From NCBI RefSeq assembly GCF_004135585.1, contig NZ_CP035501.1:471001-535000 (forward strand): DNA of 64,000 bases, given 5' to 3'. The notes under the pieces were generated by a model. The model did not search any database, was not told the origin of the DNA, and saw nothing but the letters and a program-made list of their open reading frames with translations. Both the position numbers and the translations under genes were made by a program. The stretch comes from Sphingosinicella sp. BN140058. Its GTDB lineage: Bacteria; Pseudomonadota; Alphaproteobacteria; Sphingomonadales; Sphingomonadaceae. Position 1 is the stretch's first letter, and each line of letters begins with the position of its first letter. This document shows, piece after piece, positions 21,060 to 30,749 of this stretch.

Positions 21060-22328
21060 CTACCGTGCCGGATCGGGCGCCTTCACGACGACGCCCCCCT
21101 TCATCACCATCCGCACCCGCCGCACCGCGCCGATCTCGCGCGTGGGATCGCCTTCGACCGCGATGAGGTCCGCGAGCAGGCCCGGCCGCACCGCGCCGAG
21201 CCGGTCCGCGAGCCCGAAGATGCGGGCATTGCCGCCGGTGGCGGCGATCAGGACGTCGGCGGGGCGCATGCCCCAGGCGGCCATCAACTCCATCTCCCGC
21301 GCATTGTCGCCATGGGCGTACACGCCGACATCGCCGCCCATGCAGATCGGCGTGCCGGCGGCGAGCGCGGCGGCGAAGCTCTTCTTCTTCTCGGCAACGG
21401 CGGGCGGCTCGGGTGCGGCGCCGTTCCAGCCGCGATAGCGCGACGTCGCATCGGTGGCGGCAAGGGTCGGACACAGCGCGACGCCCTTCTCCTTCATCAG
21501 CCGGAAGATTTCCGGCGTGCCGCCATTGCCGTGCTCGATCGTGCTCGCGCCGCCGAGGATGGCGCGGCGCATGCCTTCGGGGGTGCTGGCATGCACCGCC
21601 ACGGGTCGGCCGGCGGCGCGCGCCGCCTCGACCACGGCGGCGATCTCGGCTTCGGAATAGGTCGGCCGGCTGTCCTCGCCCGGCCGCCAGCGATAATCAC
21701 CGTAGAGCTTCACGACCTCCGCGCCGGCGCCAATCTGGCGGCGGGCCGCGGCCACCAGCGCGTCGCCGTCTGCTTCCTCGGCCCCTTGCGCGGCAAGCAG
21801 CGGGTCGCCCGATTTGGGGCCGTAGCTGCCGCTGGCGACGAGGGCGCGGGTCGCCACCAGCATGCGCGGACCCGGGACGATGCCCTGCTCGATCGCCTGC
21901 TTGAGGCCGACATCGGCATAGCCGGCGCCTTCGGTGCCGAGATCGCGCACGGTGGTAAAGCCCGCCATCAGCGTGGCGCGGGCATGGTTGACGGCGCGGG
22001 CGGTGCGCAGCGCCGACGGCTCCTTCAGCACCTGATCGTCCCAGCTGGCTTCGTTATAGGGATGGAGAAAGAGGTGCGAATGGCCCTCGATCATGCCGGG
22101 CATCAGGGTGGTGCCGGGCAGATCGATCACGCGGACACCGGCCGGTGCGGCAAGATCCGGGCCGGCCGCCACGATCCGATCGCCGCGGACCAGCACCGCC
22201 CATCCTTCGTGCGCCCCCGGCGCAAGGCCGTCGAAGACGCGGGCGGGGCGAAGCAGCAAGACCGGTTCCGCCGCCGCCGCGTGGCCGGCGAAGAGGAAAC
22301 AGGCGAGAAGCAGAGCTAGGAAGCGCAT
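21060..22328 (-). CDS. exported amidohydrolase family protein (COG1228)
   Basis: A 422-residue protein with a clear signal peptide (MRFLALLLACFLFAGHAAAA). Amidohydrolase motifs are MIEGHSHLF (HxH), VVKLYGD (lysine region), VAVHAS, TIEHGNG and CMGGDVGVYAHGD (catalytic Asp). It belongs to the same broad family as the island enzyme at 14039-15397, sharing for example TTVRDLG/TTVRDVG and PGPRM/GPRIF blocks. The two are too different to be a recent duplicate. It lies just outside the island's right repeat and is convergent to it. Substrate unknown; dipeptide or cyclic amide hydrolysis is plausible from the family. Confidence 0.88.
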   Translation of the reverse strand: MRFLALLLACFLFAGHAAAAEPVLLLRPARVFDGLAPGAHEGWAVLVRGDRIVAAGPDLAAPAGVRVIDLPGTTLMPGMIEGHSHLFLHPYNEASWDDQVLKEPSALRTARAVNHARATLMAGFTTVRDLGTEGAGYADVGLKQAIEQGIVPGPRMLVATRALVASGSYGPKSGDPLLAAQGAEEADGDALVAAARRQIGAGAEVVKLYGDYRWRPGEDSRPTYSEAEIAAVVEAARAAGRPVAVHASTPEGMRRAILGGASTIEHGNGGTPEIFRLMKEKGVALCPTLAATDATSRYRGWNGAAPEPPAVAEKKKSFAAALAAGTPICMGGDVGVYAHGDNAREMELMAAWGMRPADVLIAATGGNARIFGLADRLGAVRPGLLADLIAVEGDPTREIGAVRRVRMVMKGGVVVKAPDPAR

Positions 22329-22387
22329 GGATAATCCCGTTCGGAGCGGTTACGCCGCATTGCAGCGCAGGATAAAGGGAGCCGGCC

Positions 22388-24511
22388 GTGGCGCACTATG
22401 AGCTCATTTCGGGCCTCGAAGTCGATGCCGAATTGAAGGCGTTCGTCGAACAGGAGGCGCTTCCCGGGACAGGCCTCGACGTTACGGAATTCTGGTCAGG
22501 CCTGTCGGCGCTGATCCGCGACCTGACTCCTGAGAACCGGCGCCTGCTCCGCTGCCGCGAGCAGTTCCAGGCACGGATCGACTCGCGCAACGAATCGCTC
22601 GGCGGCCGGGCGCCCTCCCCGGCTGATGAAGAGGAATTTCTGCGCGAGATCGGCTATCTCGTCGATCCGCCCCCGCCCTTCACCATCGGCACCGAGAATG
22701 TCGATCCGGAGGTGGCGACGATCGCCGGGCCGCAGCTGGTCGTGCCGATGAGCAATGCGCGCTACGCGCTGAACGCCGCCAATGCGCGGTGGGGAAGCCT
22801 CTACGATGCGCTCTACGGCACCGACGCGCTCGGCGACCCCCCGTCCGGCGGCGGCTATGACGATGCGCGGGGAGCACGGGTGATCGCGTGGGGCCGCGAC
22901 CTTCTCGACCGCATCGCGCCGCTCGACCAGGGCAGCCACGCCGAGGTCTCCGACTATCGGATCGAGGCGAACCGGCTGGTTACCGATCGCGGCGGGCTCA
23001 TCGATCCCACGTTGCTCGCCGGATGGCGCGACGATGCGATCCTGCTGCGCCATCACAATCTCCATCTGGAGATAAGGCTCGATCGATCGCACCCGATCGG
23101 ACGCCGGGACAAGGCCGGCGTCGCCGACATCCTGATCGAAAGCGCGATCACCGCAATCATGGACTGCGAAGATTCGGTGGCTGCTGTCGATGCCGCCGAG
23201 AAAGTGGCTGTGTATCGGAACTGGCTCGGCCTGATGAAGGGCGAGCTTTCGGTTCGCTTCGCCAAAGGTGGCGAAGATATCGAACGTCGGCTCGAGGCGG
23301 ATCGGGTCTATCAGGCGCCGGACGGCGCGACGCTGACGCGCAAGGGCCGCGCCTTGCTGTTCGTGCGCAACGTCGGGCATCTGATGGCCAATCCGATGCT
23401 GCGGCTTGCCGGCGAAGACGTGCAGGAAGGGTTGGCCGATGCCGTGTTCACCGCGCTCATCGCGCTGCACGACGTCAAGGGCCGCAGAGCAAACAGCGCC
23501 GGCGGTTCGATCTACATCGTCAAACCCAAGATGCACGGGCCCGAGGAAGCCGCTTTTGCCGACCGCCTGTTCGCGCGCACCGAGGATCTGCTCGGCCTCG
23601 CGCGATGCACGATCAAGGTCGGCGTGATGGACGAGGAGCGCCGGACCTCGGTCAATCTCGCCGCGGTGATCGGCGCTGTGCGCCACCGCATCGTGTTCAT
23701 CAACACCGGCTTCCTTGACCGCACCGGGGACGAGATCCACACGTCGATGACGCTGGGGCCCATGGTCCGCAAGAGCGAGATGAAGTCCGCAGCGTGGCTC
23801 AAGGCCTATGAGGACAACAATGTCGACGTCGGCCTCGCCTGCGGCTTCCAGGGACGGGCGCAGATCGGCAAGGGCATGTGGGCGATCCCGGATCGGATGG
23901 CCGACATGCTCGCGCAGAAGGTCGCGCACCCGGAGGCGGGCGCCAGCACCGCCTGGGTGCCCTCCCCCACCGCGGCGACGCTGCACGCGCTCCATTACCA
24001 TCAGATCGACGTCGCAGCGCGGCAGCAGGCGCTTGCCGGCCGCATCCCGGCGCCGCTCGCCGATATTCTCACCATCCCAGTCGCGACCGACCGCAATTGG
24101 TCCCCCGAGGCGGTACGGGAGGAACTGGACAACAATGTCCAGGGGATCCTCGGCTATGTCGTGCGCTGGATCGATCAGGGGATCGGCTGCTCCAAGGTTC
24201 CCGATGTCCACGATGTCGGCCTGATGGAGGATAGAGCGACCTGCCGCATCTCGAGCCAGCATGTCGCCAATTGGCTTCGTCACGGCATCGTCACCCGCGA
24301 GGAGGTCGAACAGGCGCTGCTGCGGATGGCGGCAATCGTCGACCGTCAGAATGCGGGCGACCCCGGCTATCGGCCAATGGCGAGCGATCCTGCCGCGAGC
24401 ATCGCCTTTCGCGCAGCGCGGGCGCTGGTGCTGGAGGGAGAGGCGCAACCCTCCGGTTATACGGAGCCGGTCCTCCACGCCCACCGTCTGCGGCTGAAGG
24501 CGCAAGGCTGA
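22388..24511 (+). CDS. glcB: malate synthase G
   Basis: Condenses glyoxylate with acetyl-CoA to malate, allowing growth on C2 compounds. The 707-residue length and sequence are those of isoform G. Supporting motifs are [20 protein letters not shown], the catalytic region [39 protein letters not shown] and the C-terminal [17 protein letters not shown]. The start is GTG at 22388, preceded by AGGATAAAGGGAG. It is followed 30 bp later by the phosphotransferase gene on the same strand. No isocitrate lyase lies in the window. Confidence 0.97.
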   Translation: MAHYELISGLEVDAELKAFVEQEALPGTGLDVTEFWSGLSALIRDLTPENRRLLRCREQFQARIDSRNESLGGRAPSPADEEEFLREIGYLVDPPPPFTIGTENVDPEVATIAGPQLVVPMSNARYALNAANARWGSLYDALYGTDALGDPPSGGGYDDARGARVIAWGRDLLDRIAPLDQGSHAEVSDYRIEANRLVTDRGGLIDPTLLAGWRDDAILLRHHNLHLEIRLDRSHPIGRRDKAGVADILIESAITAIMDCEDSVAAVDAAEKVAVYRNWLGLMKGELSVRFAKGGEDIERRLEADRVYQAPDGATLTRKGRALLFVRNVGHLMANPMLRLAGEDVQEGLADAVFTALIALHDVKGRRANSAGGSIYIVKPKMHGPEEAAFADRLFARTEDLLGLARCTIKVGVMDEERRTSVNLAAVIGAVRHRIVFINTGFLDRTGDEIHTSMTLGPMVRKSEMKSAAWLKAYEDNNVDVGLACGFQGRAQIGKGMWAIPDRMADMLAQKVAHPEAGASTAWVPSPTAATLHALHYHQIDVAARQQALAGRIPAPLADILTIPVATDRNWSPEAVREELDNNVQGILGYVVRWIDQGIGCSKVPDVHDVGLMEDRATCRISSQHVANWLRHGIVTREEVEQALLRMAAIVDRQNAGDPGYRPMASDPAASIAFRAARALVLEGEAQPSGYTEPVLHAHRLRLKAQG

Positions 24512-24541
24512 CGATCGCGACCAAGAGCAGGGAGGAAGAGG

Positions 24542-25609
24542 ATGGACCGGAGCGCACAGAATAGCGGCACGATCGACGTTCGCGAAGCGCATCGCTTCGA
24601 CGTCGCGGCGCTCGAACGCTGGATGGTGCGAGAGGTCGAAGGCTTTGCAGGGCCGCTTACGGTCGAGCAGTTCAAGGGCGGCCAGTCCAACCCGACCTAC
24701 AAATTGCTGACGCCGGGGCGCGCTTACGTCCTTCGGCGCAAGCCGCCGGGCAAGCTGCTGCCGGGCGCGCATGCGGTGGACCGCGAATATCGGGTGATCC
24801 GCGCGCTCCACGCCGAAGGCTTCCCGGTCGCCCGCGCCTTTGCGCTCTGCACCGACGACAATGTGATCGGCACCGCATTCTACGTGATGGAGATGGTCGA
24901 AGGCCGGATCTTCTGGGAGGCGGATTTTCCGCAGGTCGGCGACTCCGACCGCCCGGCCTATTTCGACGCGATGAACGACACCATCGCGCGGCTCCACGTG
25001 ATCGATCCGGAAGCGGCGGGCCTCGGCGACTATGGCAAGCCGGGCAATTATTTTGCCCGGCAGATCACGCGCTGGTCCGGCCAATATCTCGGCGACGTCG
25101 AAGCGGGCCGCGTGCCGGCGATGGACCGCCTGGTCGACTGGCTGCCCGCCAACATTCCGCCAGGCGAGGACGAGACGCGGATCATCCACGGCGATTTCCG
25201 CTGCGACAACATGATCTTCCATCCGACCGAGCCGCGCGTGGTCGCGGTGCTCGACTGGGAGTTGTCGACGCTCGGCCACCCGCTTGCCGATTTCAGCTAC
25301 CATCTCATGATCTACCGGATGCCGGCAGGGATCACGACCGGGCTGGCGGGCCTCGATCTCGCCGCGCGCAACATCCCGTCCGAAGCCGATTATGTCGCAT
25401 CCTATTGCCGCCGCACCGGCCGAGACGGCATCCCCAATCTCGATTTCTACGTCGCCTTCAACCTGTTCCGGCTGTCCGCGATCGTTCACGGAATCAAGGG
25501 CCGGATCGTCCGCGGCACCGCCGCCTCCGCCCATGCCGACAAGATGGCGGCAGGCCTCGAGCCGCTGGCGGAGCTGGCCTGGGCGCAGGCGGTGAAAGCC
25601 GGCGCCTGA
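24542..25609 (+). CDS. phosphotransferase family protein (APH fold, ACAD10/11-like)
   Basis: A 355-residue kinase-like protein with an aminoglycoside-phosphotransferase fold. The visible catalytic motifs are IIHGDFRCDNMIF (HGDxxxxN) and VVAVLDWELSTLGHPLADF (DWE metal site). The N-terminal GGQSNPTYKLLTPGRAYVLR corresponds to the nucleotide-binding hairpin. This subgroup resembles the N-terminal kinase domain of ACAD10/11, which phosphorylates 4-hydroxy acyl-CoAs during hydroxy-fatty-acid breakdown. Bacterial homologues often sit with acyl-CoA dehydrogenases, but none is present here. GGGAGGAAGAGG before the ATG is a strong ribosome site. Confidence 0.85.
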   Translation: MDRSAQNSGTIDVREAHRFDVAALERWMVREVEGFAGPLTVEQFKGGQSNPTYKLLTPGRAYVLRRKPPGKLLPGAHAVDREYRVIRALHAEGFPVARAFALCTDDNVIGTAFYVMEMVEGRIFWEADFPQVGDSDRPAYFDAMNDTIARLHVIDPEAAGLGDYGKPGNYFARQITRWSGQYLGDVEAGRVPAMDRLVDWLPANIPPGEDETRIIHGDFRCDNMIFHPTEPRVVAVLDWELSTLGHPLADFSYHLMIYRMPAGITTGLAGLDLAARNIPSEADYVASYCRRTGRDGIPNLDFYVAFNLFRLSAIVHGIKGRIVRGTAASAHADKMAAGLEPLAELAWAQAVKAGA

Positions 25610-25665
25610 TAAGCGGGCACGCCGGCTTTCCGGGTCGCGGTACGCCTTCCGCACTAGCGCATGAA

Positions 25666-25832
25666 GGAGAGGGCTTCGACAGCTCAGCCCGAACGGGTGA
25701 TCGGTGGGAAATCTTGGGAATATGGCGGACCGACGGGCGAAGGTTTGGAAGCTTCCGAGCCTCTCCCCGTACCAGGATCCCATACCTCCCACCGTTCGGG
25801 CTGAGCCTGTCGAAGCCCCCTCCCTGCCTTAT
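25666..25832. repeat. intergenic inverted repeat (sphingomonad-type CTTCGACAGGCTCAGCCC element)
   Basis: The left arm (from 25666, GGCTTCGACAGCTCAGCCC, then GAACGG) is mirrored by the right arm at about 25793-25826 (GTTCGGGCTGAGCCTGTCGA then AGCCCCCTCC). Outer bases GGTGGGA and TCCCACC extend the pairing inward. The left arm lacks one G. The same sequence occurs at 32735-32821. The copies lie between convergent genes, so the RNA hairpin could act in termination or mRNA stability. The sequence is best seen as a dispersed intergenic repeat. Confidence 0.75.
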
Positions 25833-25873
25833 TCTCGACGCGTTCAGCCGGAACGGTTCACGAGCTTACGGCC

Positions 25874-28045
25874 TCACTTCACCGGAAACCCACGCTTGCG
25901 CATCAGCGCCTTGACGTCGGGATCGCGGCCGCGGAAGGCGCGATAGGCCTCGGCCCGATCGGTCTCGTTGCCGGTCGACAGCAACGTCGTCCGGAACCGG
26001 TCCGCCGTCGCCTTGTCGAACGGATTCCCGGCTTCCTCGAACGCCGCCCAGGTGTCGGCGTCCATCGTTTCCGACCAGAGGTAGGAATAATAGCCGGCCG
26101 AGTAAGCGTCGGACGAGAACAGGTGATTGAATTGCGGCAACCGGTGCCGCATCACGATTTCCCGCGGCATGCCGATCTTCGCCAGCGCGTCGCGCTCGAA
26201 TGTGTCGGCGTCGACGATTCCGACCGGATCCATGTGCAGCATCATGTCGACGATCGCCGAGGACAGATACTCCACGGTCGCGAAGCCCTGGTTGAAGGTC
26301 GAGGCCTTCTCGATCTTGTCGATCAGCGGCGCCGGCATCGGCTGACCCGTCTTGTAATGCTTGGCGAACCGGCTGAGCACCGGCTGGGTGAGCAGCCAAT
26401 TCTCGTTCACCTGGCTCGGATATTCGACGAAGTCGCGCGGCGTCCCACCGAAGCTCGGATAGTAGACGTCGGACAGGAAATAATGGATGGCGTGGCCGAA
26501 TTCGTGGAACAGCGTCTCGGCATCGTCGAGGCTGATCAGCACCGGCTCGCCCGGTGCCGGCTTGACGAAATTGTTGTTGTTGGAGCCGAGCACGATCTTG
26601 TCGCCGAGCAGGCCCGCGCGGCTGCGATAGGTCGTCGCCCAGGCGCCCGAGCGCTTGCCGGTGCGGGCATAATCGTCCCGGTAGAAGACGCCGACCTGAT
26701 GGCCGTCGCGGCGATCGGTGACGCTGTACACCCGGATGTCCGGATTCCACACCGGGACGGTGCCGGTGATCTCCTTGAAATCCAGCCCGTACAGCTCGCC
26801 GGCCGCCCAATAGGAGGCTTCGATGATGTTGTTCAGTTCGAAATAGGGCTTCACCTCTTCCTGCGAAAGGTTGTAGCGCTGCTTGCGAACCTTCTCCTGA
26901 TAGTAGCGATAATCCCAAGGCTCGATGACCAGCTTGGGATCGGTCTTGCGGGCGAGCGCCTGCTGGTCCGCAACCTCTTCCTTGACCCGTGCGACCGCCG
27001 CCGGCCACACCCCCATCATCAGCTCCATCGCGCGCGCCGGAGTCTTGGCCATCGTGTCCTGCATGCGCGCCTCGGCATGGCTGGCGAAGCCGAGCAGCTT
27101 GGCGCGGTCGGCGCGCAGCTTGACGATCTCGGCAATCGTCTGGTTGGTGTCGTTGGCGCCGCCGTTGTCGCCGCGATTGACGAAGGCCCGCCACACTTTT
27201 TCGCGCAAGGCGCGATTGTCCGCAAAGGTCAGCACCGGATCGACGGCGGAGCGCGTGTTGACGATCGCGAAGCTGCCCGCGGGGAGGCCACGCTCCTTGG
27301 CGGCGGACGCAGCGGCGGCCTTGATGTCGGCGGGCACGCCCTTCAGTTCGGCGTCGGTGGTGACGATGTGGGTGCTCTCGTCGGCCAGCACCTTCTCGCT
27401 GAAGGTCGCGAATTTCTCCGCAAGCTGGGAATTGTAAGTGGACAGCTGCTGCTTCTGCTCGGCCGAGAGATTTGCCCCGCGGCGAACGAAGCTTTCGTAG
27501 AGACGGGTGACGAGCCGCTGCTGCTTGGCGTCGAGACCGGCGCTCTCCCGTGCCTCGTAGACAGCCTTGATGCGCTGGAACAGCTTGGGATCGAGAGTGA
27601 TTTCGTCGGAGGCAGCCGAGAGCTTCGGCGACCATTCCTTGTCCAGCGCCTGATAAGCGGGCGTCGCCATGTTGCTGGTCATCACTCCGAACATGGACAG
27701 CACGCGGTCGAGCCGCTGGCCGACCTTTTCGAGCGCTTCGACGGTGTTGGCGAAGGTCGGCGCGGCGGGATCGTTGACGATCGCCTGCACTTCGCGGCGC
27801 TGCTCGTCGATGCCGAACTGGATCGCTTCCGGAAAGAGCTCCGGCTTGACCTGATCCCAGGGGGGCACGCCGTCATAGGGGCCGGTCCAGTCGGCGAGCA
27901 GGATGTTGTTCGGAACGGTCACGGGTGCTTCCACGGGGGCTGCGGCCGGTTCGGCGGCTGCGGATTGAACGGGAACGGTGTCGGCCGTGCTGGCGCAGGC
28001 CGCGAGCGACAGGGCGGCGGCCGAGGCAAGAAGGAATGCCTTCAA
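25874..28045 (-). CDS. M3 family metallopeptidase, lipoprotein (peptidyl-dipeptidase Dcp-like)
   Basis: A 723-residue zinc peptidase. The active site HEFGHAIHYF is at about residues 514-523, with a downstream Glu-containing helix. The N-terminus (MKAFLLASAAALSLAACAST) is a lipoprotein signal with lipobox LAAC, so it should be anchored in the envelope, unlike the cytosolic E. coli Dcp. M3 enzymes cleave short peptides or remove C-terminal dipeptides. GLDFKEITGTVPVWNPDIRV and EYPSQVNENWLL are typical of the Dcp branch. A monocistronic gene is likely, divergent from nothing close by; recO lies about 115 bp upstream on the same strand. Confidence 0.93.
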   Translation of the reverse strand: MKAFLLASAAALSLAACASTADTVPVQSAAAEPAAAPVEAPVTVPNNILLADWTGPYDGVPPWDQVKPELFPEAIQFGIDEQRREVQAIVNDPAAPTFANTVEALEKVGQRLDRVLSMFGVMTSNMATPAYQALDKEWSPKLSAASDEITLDPKLFQRIKAVYEARESAGLDAKQQRLVTRLYESFVRRGANLSAEQKQQLSTYNSQLAEKFATFSEKVLADESTHIVTTDAELKGVPADIKAAAASAAKERGLPAGSFAIVNTRSAVDPVLTFADNRALREKVWRAFVNRGDNGGANDTNQTIAEIVKLRADRAKLLGFASHAEARMQDTMAKTPARAMELMMGVWPAAVARVKEEVADQQALARKTDPKLVIEPWDYRYYQEKVRKQRYNLSQEEVKPYFELNNIIEASYWAAGELYGLDFKEITGTVPVWNPDIRVYSVTDRRDGHQVGVFYRDDYARTGKRSGAWATTYRSRAGLLGDKIVLGSNNNNFVKPAPGEPVLISLDDAETLFHEFGHAIHYFLSDVYYPSFGGTPRDFVEYPSQVNENWLLTQPVLSRFAKHYKTGQPMPAPLIDKIEKASTFNQGFATVEYLSSAIVDMMLHMDPVGIVDADTFERDALAKIGMPREIVMRHRLPQFNHLFSSDAYSAGYYSYLWSETMDADTWAAFEEAGNPFDKATADRFRTTLLSTGNETDRAEAYRAFRGRDPDVKALMRKRGFPVK

Positions 28046-28160
28046 CTTGGATCTCCGGTGAACGGCCCCGAACGTGTCCGGGGGCTAGTGCTGCCGGTCA
28101 TAGTGGAAGAGCGCTGAACCGCAAGCAACGTGCCGTTCTTGCTCGATTATCTCCCCCGTC

Positions 28161-28895
28161 TCACCCGCAGCCGGCGCGCCGAAGCCGTTCCACCAGCCGC
28201 TCGCGGGCGGCGAGAATATCGGCCTGGCGCGCGATCAGGATGTCGCGGGCGAGAAAGTGGCCGGTGATGCGAAGGCCGGCGAAGATGTCTTCCCAATGTG
28301 CCGCGCCGCCCTCGATCAGGAACGCCGGAAGCGCGAACAGGCGGTCGCGGTAGCCGGCGCCGGCGGTTTCGCTGACCGCGCGTCCGCTGCGCGGGCTGAC
28401 GAAGGTGAGATCGGCCTGCGTGCCCGTCGCGGCGCATTCGGAGAGATCGAGGCCGAAGCCGAGTTCGGCGAGGAGCAGCAATTCGTAACGAACCAGAGCG
28501 GCCGCCCAGATCCGCGCCGCCGGCGCCGCCTCGATCGCGCCGAGCACGCCATCGAGGGCCTCGTACAAGCGGGGATAAGGCTGCCCCTCCGGCAGCGCCG
28601 AAGCGCTGAGCGCCGTCACCCAGTCGATCGCGGCGGCGGCGAGCGGTTCCGACAGCAAGGCGCCGCGGCTCGCCACCATCTCCAGGCTGAGATGCGGCAG
28701 CTGGTCTTCGGTCCGCGCACGATATTCGGCCGCGACGAGATTGCCCGGCACCAGGATCGGCCGCAGCGTTCGCGACTTGCCGCCCCGGACATAGCCGGCC
28801 TGGATGCCGTCGCGCGGGGTCAAGGCGCGCACGATCGCGGCATGTTCGCCGTGCGGGCGCACTGCGCAGATGATCGCCTGTGTCTCGAGCCGCAT
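28161..28895 (-). CDS. recO: DNA repair protein RecO
   Basis: A 244-residue RecO, which loads RecA at single-strand gaps with RecF and RecR. The N-terminal OB-fold is evident ([20 protein letters not shown] then [39 protein letters not shown]). The helical C-terminal part follows; the zinc-finger cysteines of some RecOs are not obvious, with only one Cys near LSECAATG. It is the last gene of the uvrC-deacetylase-acyltransferase-recO minus-strand run, 10 bp after the acyltransferase, so co-expression is likely. Confidence 0.93.
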   Translation of the reverse strand: MRLETQAIICAVRPHGEHAAIVRALTPRDGIQAGYVRGGKSRTLRPILVPGNLVAAEYRARTEDQLPHLSLEMVASRGALLSEPLAAAAIDWVTALSASALPEGQPYPRLYEALDGVLGAIEAAPAARIWAAALVRYELLLLAELGFGLDLSECAATGTQADLTFVSPRSGRAVSETAGAGYRDRLFALPAFLIEGGAAHWEDIFAGLRITGHFLARDILIARQADILAARERLVERLRRAGCG

Positions 28896-28905
28896 CGCGG
28901 CAGGA

Positions 28906-29799
28906 TTAGCGCCGGACCGCCCTGCGCAAAAGCGAAGAGCGCAGCACGCGTTTTGCGGAGGCGACGAAAGCGTCGAACCCGGCCAGCGCCGTGCCGATCA
29001 TCAAATTGGCCGGCGTCGGCCGGAGCAGCAGCAGGTCCAGGCAGGCGACCTCGCCGGTCGAGAACAATTTCTTGTGCTGCCCCTCGCCCTCGGTGAAATC
29101 GAACAGGCGGAAGCGCCCTTCCTCCATCAGCTGCCGCATCGCCTCGAACTGGAGCACGGTGCCCGGGGACAGATCGGCATGGTCCGGATCGTAGCCGAGA
29201 TAGGCGTAGATCAGGGTGGTGCCTTCGGCCGGGGCATAGAGATAGGCGATCGGCTGCCCGTCGAGATGGAGAATCCACCCGCGCACCTGATCGCGGGCGG
29301 CCAGCCCCTTCATCTCGGCCAAAGCGGACGGTCCGTCGGGCAGCCCGGCGTCCAGCAACCGTTCCTGATAGCTGCGTTCCGACACAAGCCGCGCCGCGCG
29401 GTGGAACTCCGCCATCTCTTCCGGACGGCGATAGGCGCGTAAATCGAGCGTGCCGCCGGAGCGCTCGACCAGTTTGCGCAGCTTGCGGCGGAGGGTGGAG
29501 CGGCTCTTGGCCGAGATTCCTGCCAGATAGGCGTCGAAACCGACGTCGAGGGCGGCGTAGAAGCGCTTGTAGCGTTGCCGGATGAAGGGGCGAAAGTTGC
29601 GGTAACGCGCCAGCATCTCGTCGCAACAGGCTTCGGGCAGCGACAGGATCAGGTGACCGTCGCCCGGCTCGGCCGGCAGCGTCGGCAGCTCGCCGCGGCG
29701 GGCCTGATCGAGGGACAGCGGGATCCGGTTCAGTCGGCGTCGCACGCGCCAGAGCGTACGCGCTCCGATGCGGAACGGCAGCGTGACGCTCGCACTCAC
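28906..29799 (-). CDS. GNAT/FemAB-like acetyltransferase (CelD-like)
   Basis: About 297 residues with the GNAT/FemAB fold. Supporting segments are the central basic [60 protein letters not shown] and the terminal [16 protein letters not shown]. This pattern is that of the acetyltransferases annotated near cellulose or capsule synthesis genes, which may acylate cell-surface polysaccharide or peptidoglycan precursors. The start is GTG at 29799, overlapping the TGA of the upstream polysaccharide deacetylase as GTGA, which indicates translational coupling. The pairing with a deacetylase suggests a role in surface glycan modification (inference). Confidence 0.82.
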   Translation of the reverse strand: MSASVTLPFRIGARTLWRVRRRLNRIPLSLDQARRGELPTLPAEPGDGHLILSLPEACCDEMLARYRNFRPFIRQRYKRFYAALDVGFDAYLAGISAKSRSTLRRKLRKLVERSGGTLDLRAYRRPEEMAEFHRAARLVSERSYQERLLDAGLPDGPSALAEMKGLAARDQVRGWILHLDGQPIAYLYAPAEGTTLIYAYLGYDPDHADLSPGTVLQFEAMRQLMEEGRFRLFDFTEGEGQHKKLFSTGEVACLDLLLLRPTPANLMIGTALAGFDAFVASAKRVLRSSLLRRAVRR

Positions 29800-30740
29800 A
29801 GGCTTCGCTCGTAGACGAGATTGGCAAGAAGCTGCTGCGCCATCCGCCGGGCGGTGCGGAGCCGGTCCGCCGGCAGCGGTCGTGCCGGAACGTCCAGCGG
29901 CAGATCGTCCAGATCCGCGAAATGCACGGTCGGGAAGCGATCCCGATGATCTGCAAGAAAGGCGCAGAGCCTTTCGAACCGCCGCGCCAGCATGCGGTTG
30001 GGCCTCTGCCCGTCCCGGCTGGCGAATTCGAAGCTGTGGCTTACGAGGGTTGCGATGGGGTGCGCCTCGGCCTCGGCGTGCAGCAACGCGGCCTCCATCT
30101 CCTCCATCGAGACGGCGCACAGCTGGAGGTGGCGGAGCCGGCCGCTGCGATCCTCGATCTGGGAGACCGGCACTTCGATGATACCGTCCACTCGGACCGG
30201 CGCGATCTGCGCCGGCGGCAGCGGCAAGGCGCTCGGCCAGGGATGGTGCGAGCCGTTGTGGCTGCTGTCGAAGCGAAGGCCCGCGGCAGCGAGCGCCTTG
30301 AGGGTCCGCGAATCGGCGGCATAGCTCCCCGATCGGAACGCGATCGGTGGCGGCGCGCCGGCTTCGATCAGGAGCCTGCACGCCGCCGCGATCAGGTCGC
30401 GCTGCCCGGTCTCGTCGAAGCAGGTCAGCTCGAAGTCCGCGCCCTGTTCAACTCCGTCGGCAACGCTCCGCCAGCAGGGGTGGAGATGCAGTTGCACCTC
30501 CTGCCCCGAAGCGCGGATCGGCGCGATCATCCGCTCGATCGGGGCGAGGCCATAATGTTCGGCGGGCATCGGATCGACGAAGAAGCAGGCCTTCAGCCCA
30601 TGCGCACGCAAGATCTCGAGCTGCCACGAAATCCCGACCCCGGCGGGATCGAACGATGACTCGAGATTCTCCTGCCACGACGCGCCGCGCGCATAAGGGC
30701 CCCAGGTGAGCTCGGTATCGACGGTGAGGAGGACACGCAT
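29796..30740 (-). CDS. polysaccharide deacetylase family protein
   Basis: A 314-residue NodB-like/WalW-type protein. Visible elements are the N-terminal metal and base motif LLTVDTELTW (D and E), a histidine-containing HLHPCW motif, PIAFRSGSYAADSRTLKALA and the C-terminal TLVSHSFEFAS. No signal peptide is present, so it acts in the cytosol or at the inner face, perhaps on a nucleotide-linked or lipid-linked glycan. The gene is 9 bp downstream of uvrC and coupled to the acyltransferase gene that follows. Substrate unknown. Confidence 0.82.
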   Translation of the reverse strand: MRVLLTVDTELTWGPYARGASWQENLESSFDPAGVGISWQLEILRAHGLKACFFVDPMPAEHYGLAPIERMIAPIRASGQEVQLHLHPCWRSVADGVEQGADFELTCFDETGQRDLIAAACRLLIEAGAPPPIAFRSGSYAADSRTLKALAAAGLRFDSSHNGSHHPWPSALPLPPAQIAPVRVDGIIEVPVSQIEDRSGRLRHLQLCAVSMEEMEAALLHAEAEAHPIATLVSHSFEFASRDGQRPNRMLARRFERLCAFLADHRDRFPTVHFADLDDLPLDVPARPLPADRLRTARRMAQQLLANLVYERSL

Positions 30741-30749
30741 CCTCCGGGC

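Noticed and set aside
22496..25792. 1098-codon minus-strand frame across malate synthase and the kinase gene
   Set aside because: Antisense to two well-supported genes, with no recognisable protein content.
26123..28117. 664-codon plus-strand frame opposite the M3 peptidase
   Set aside because: Shadow of the peptidase gene. The minus-strand product has a lipoprotein signal and HEFGH, the plus-strand product nothing.
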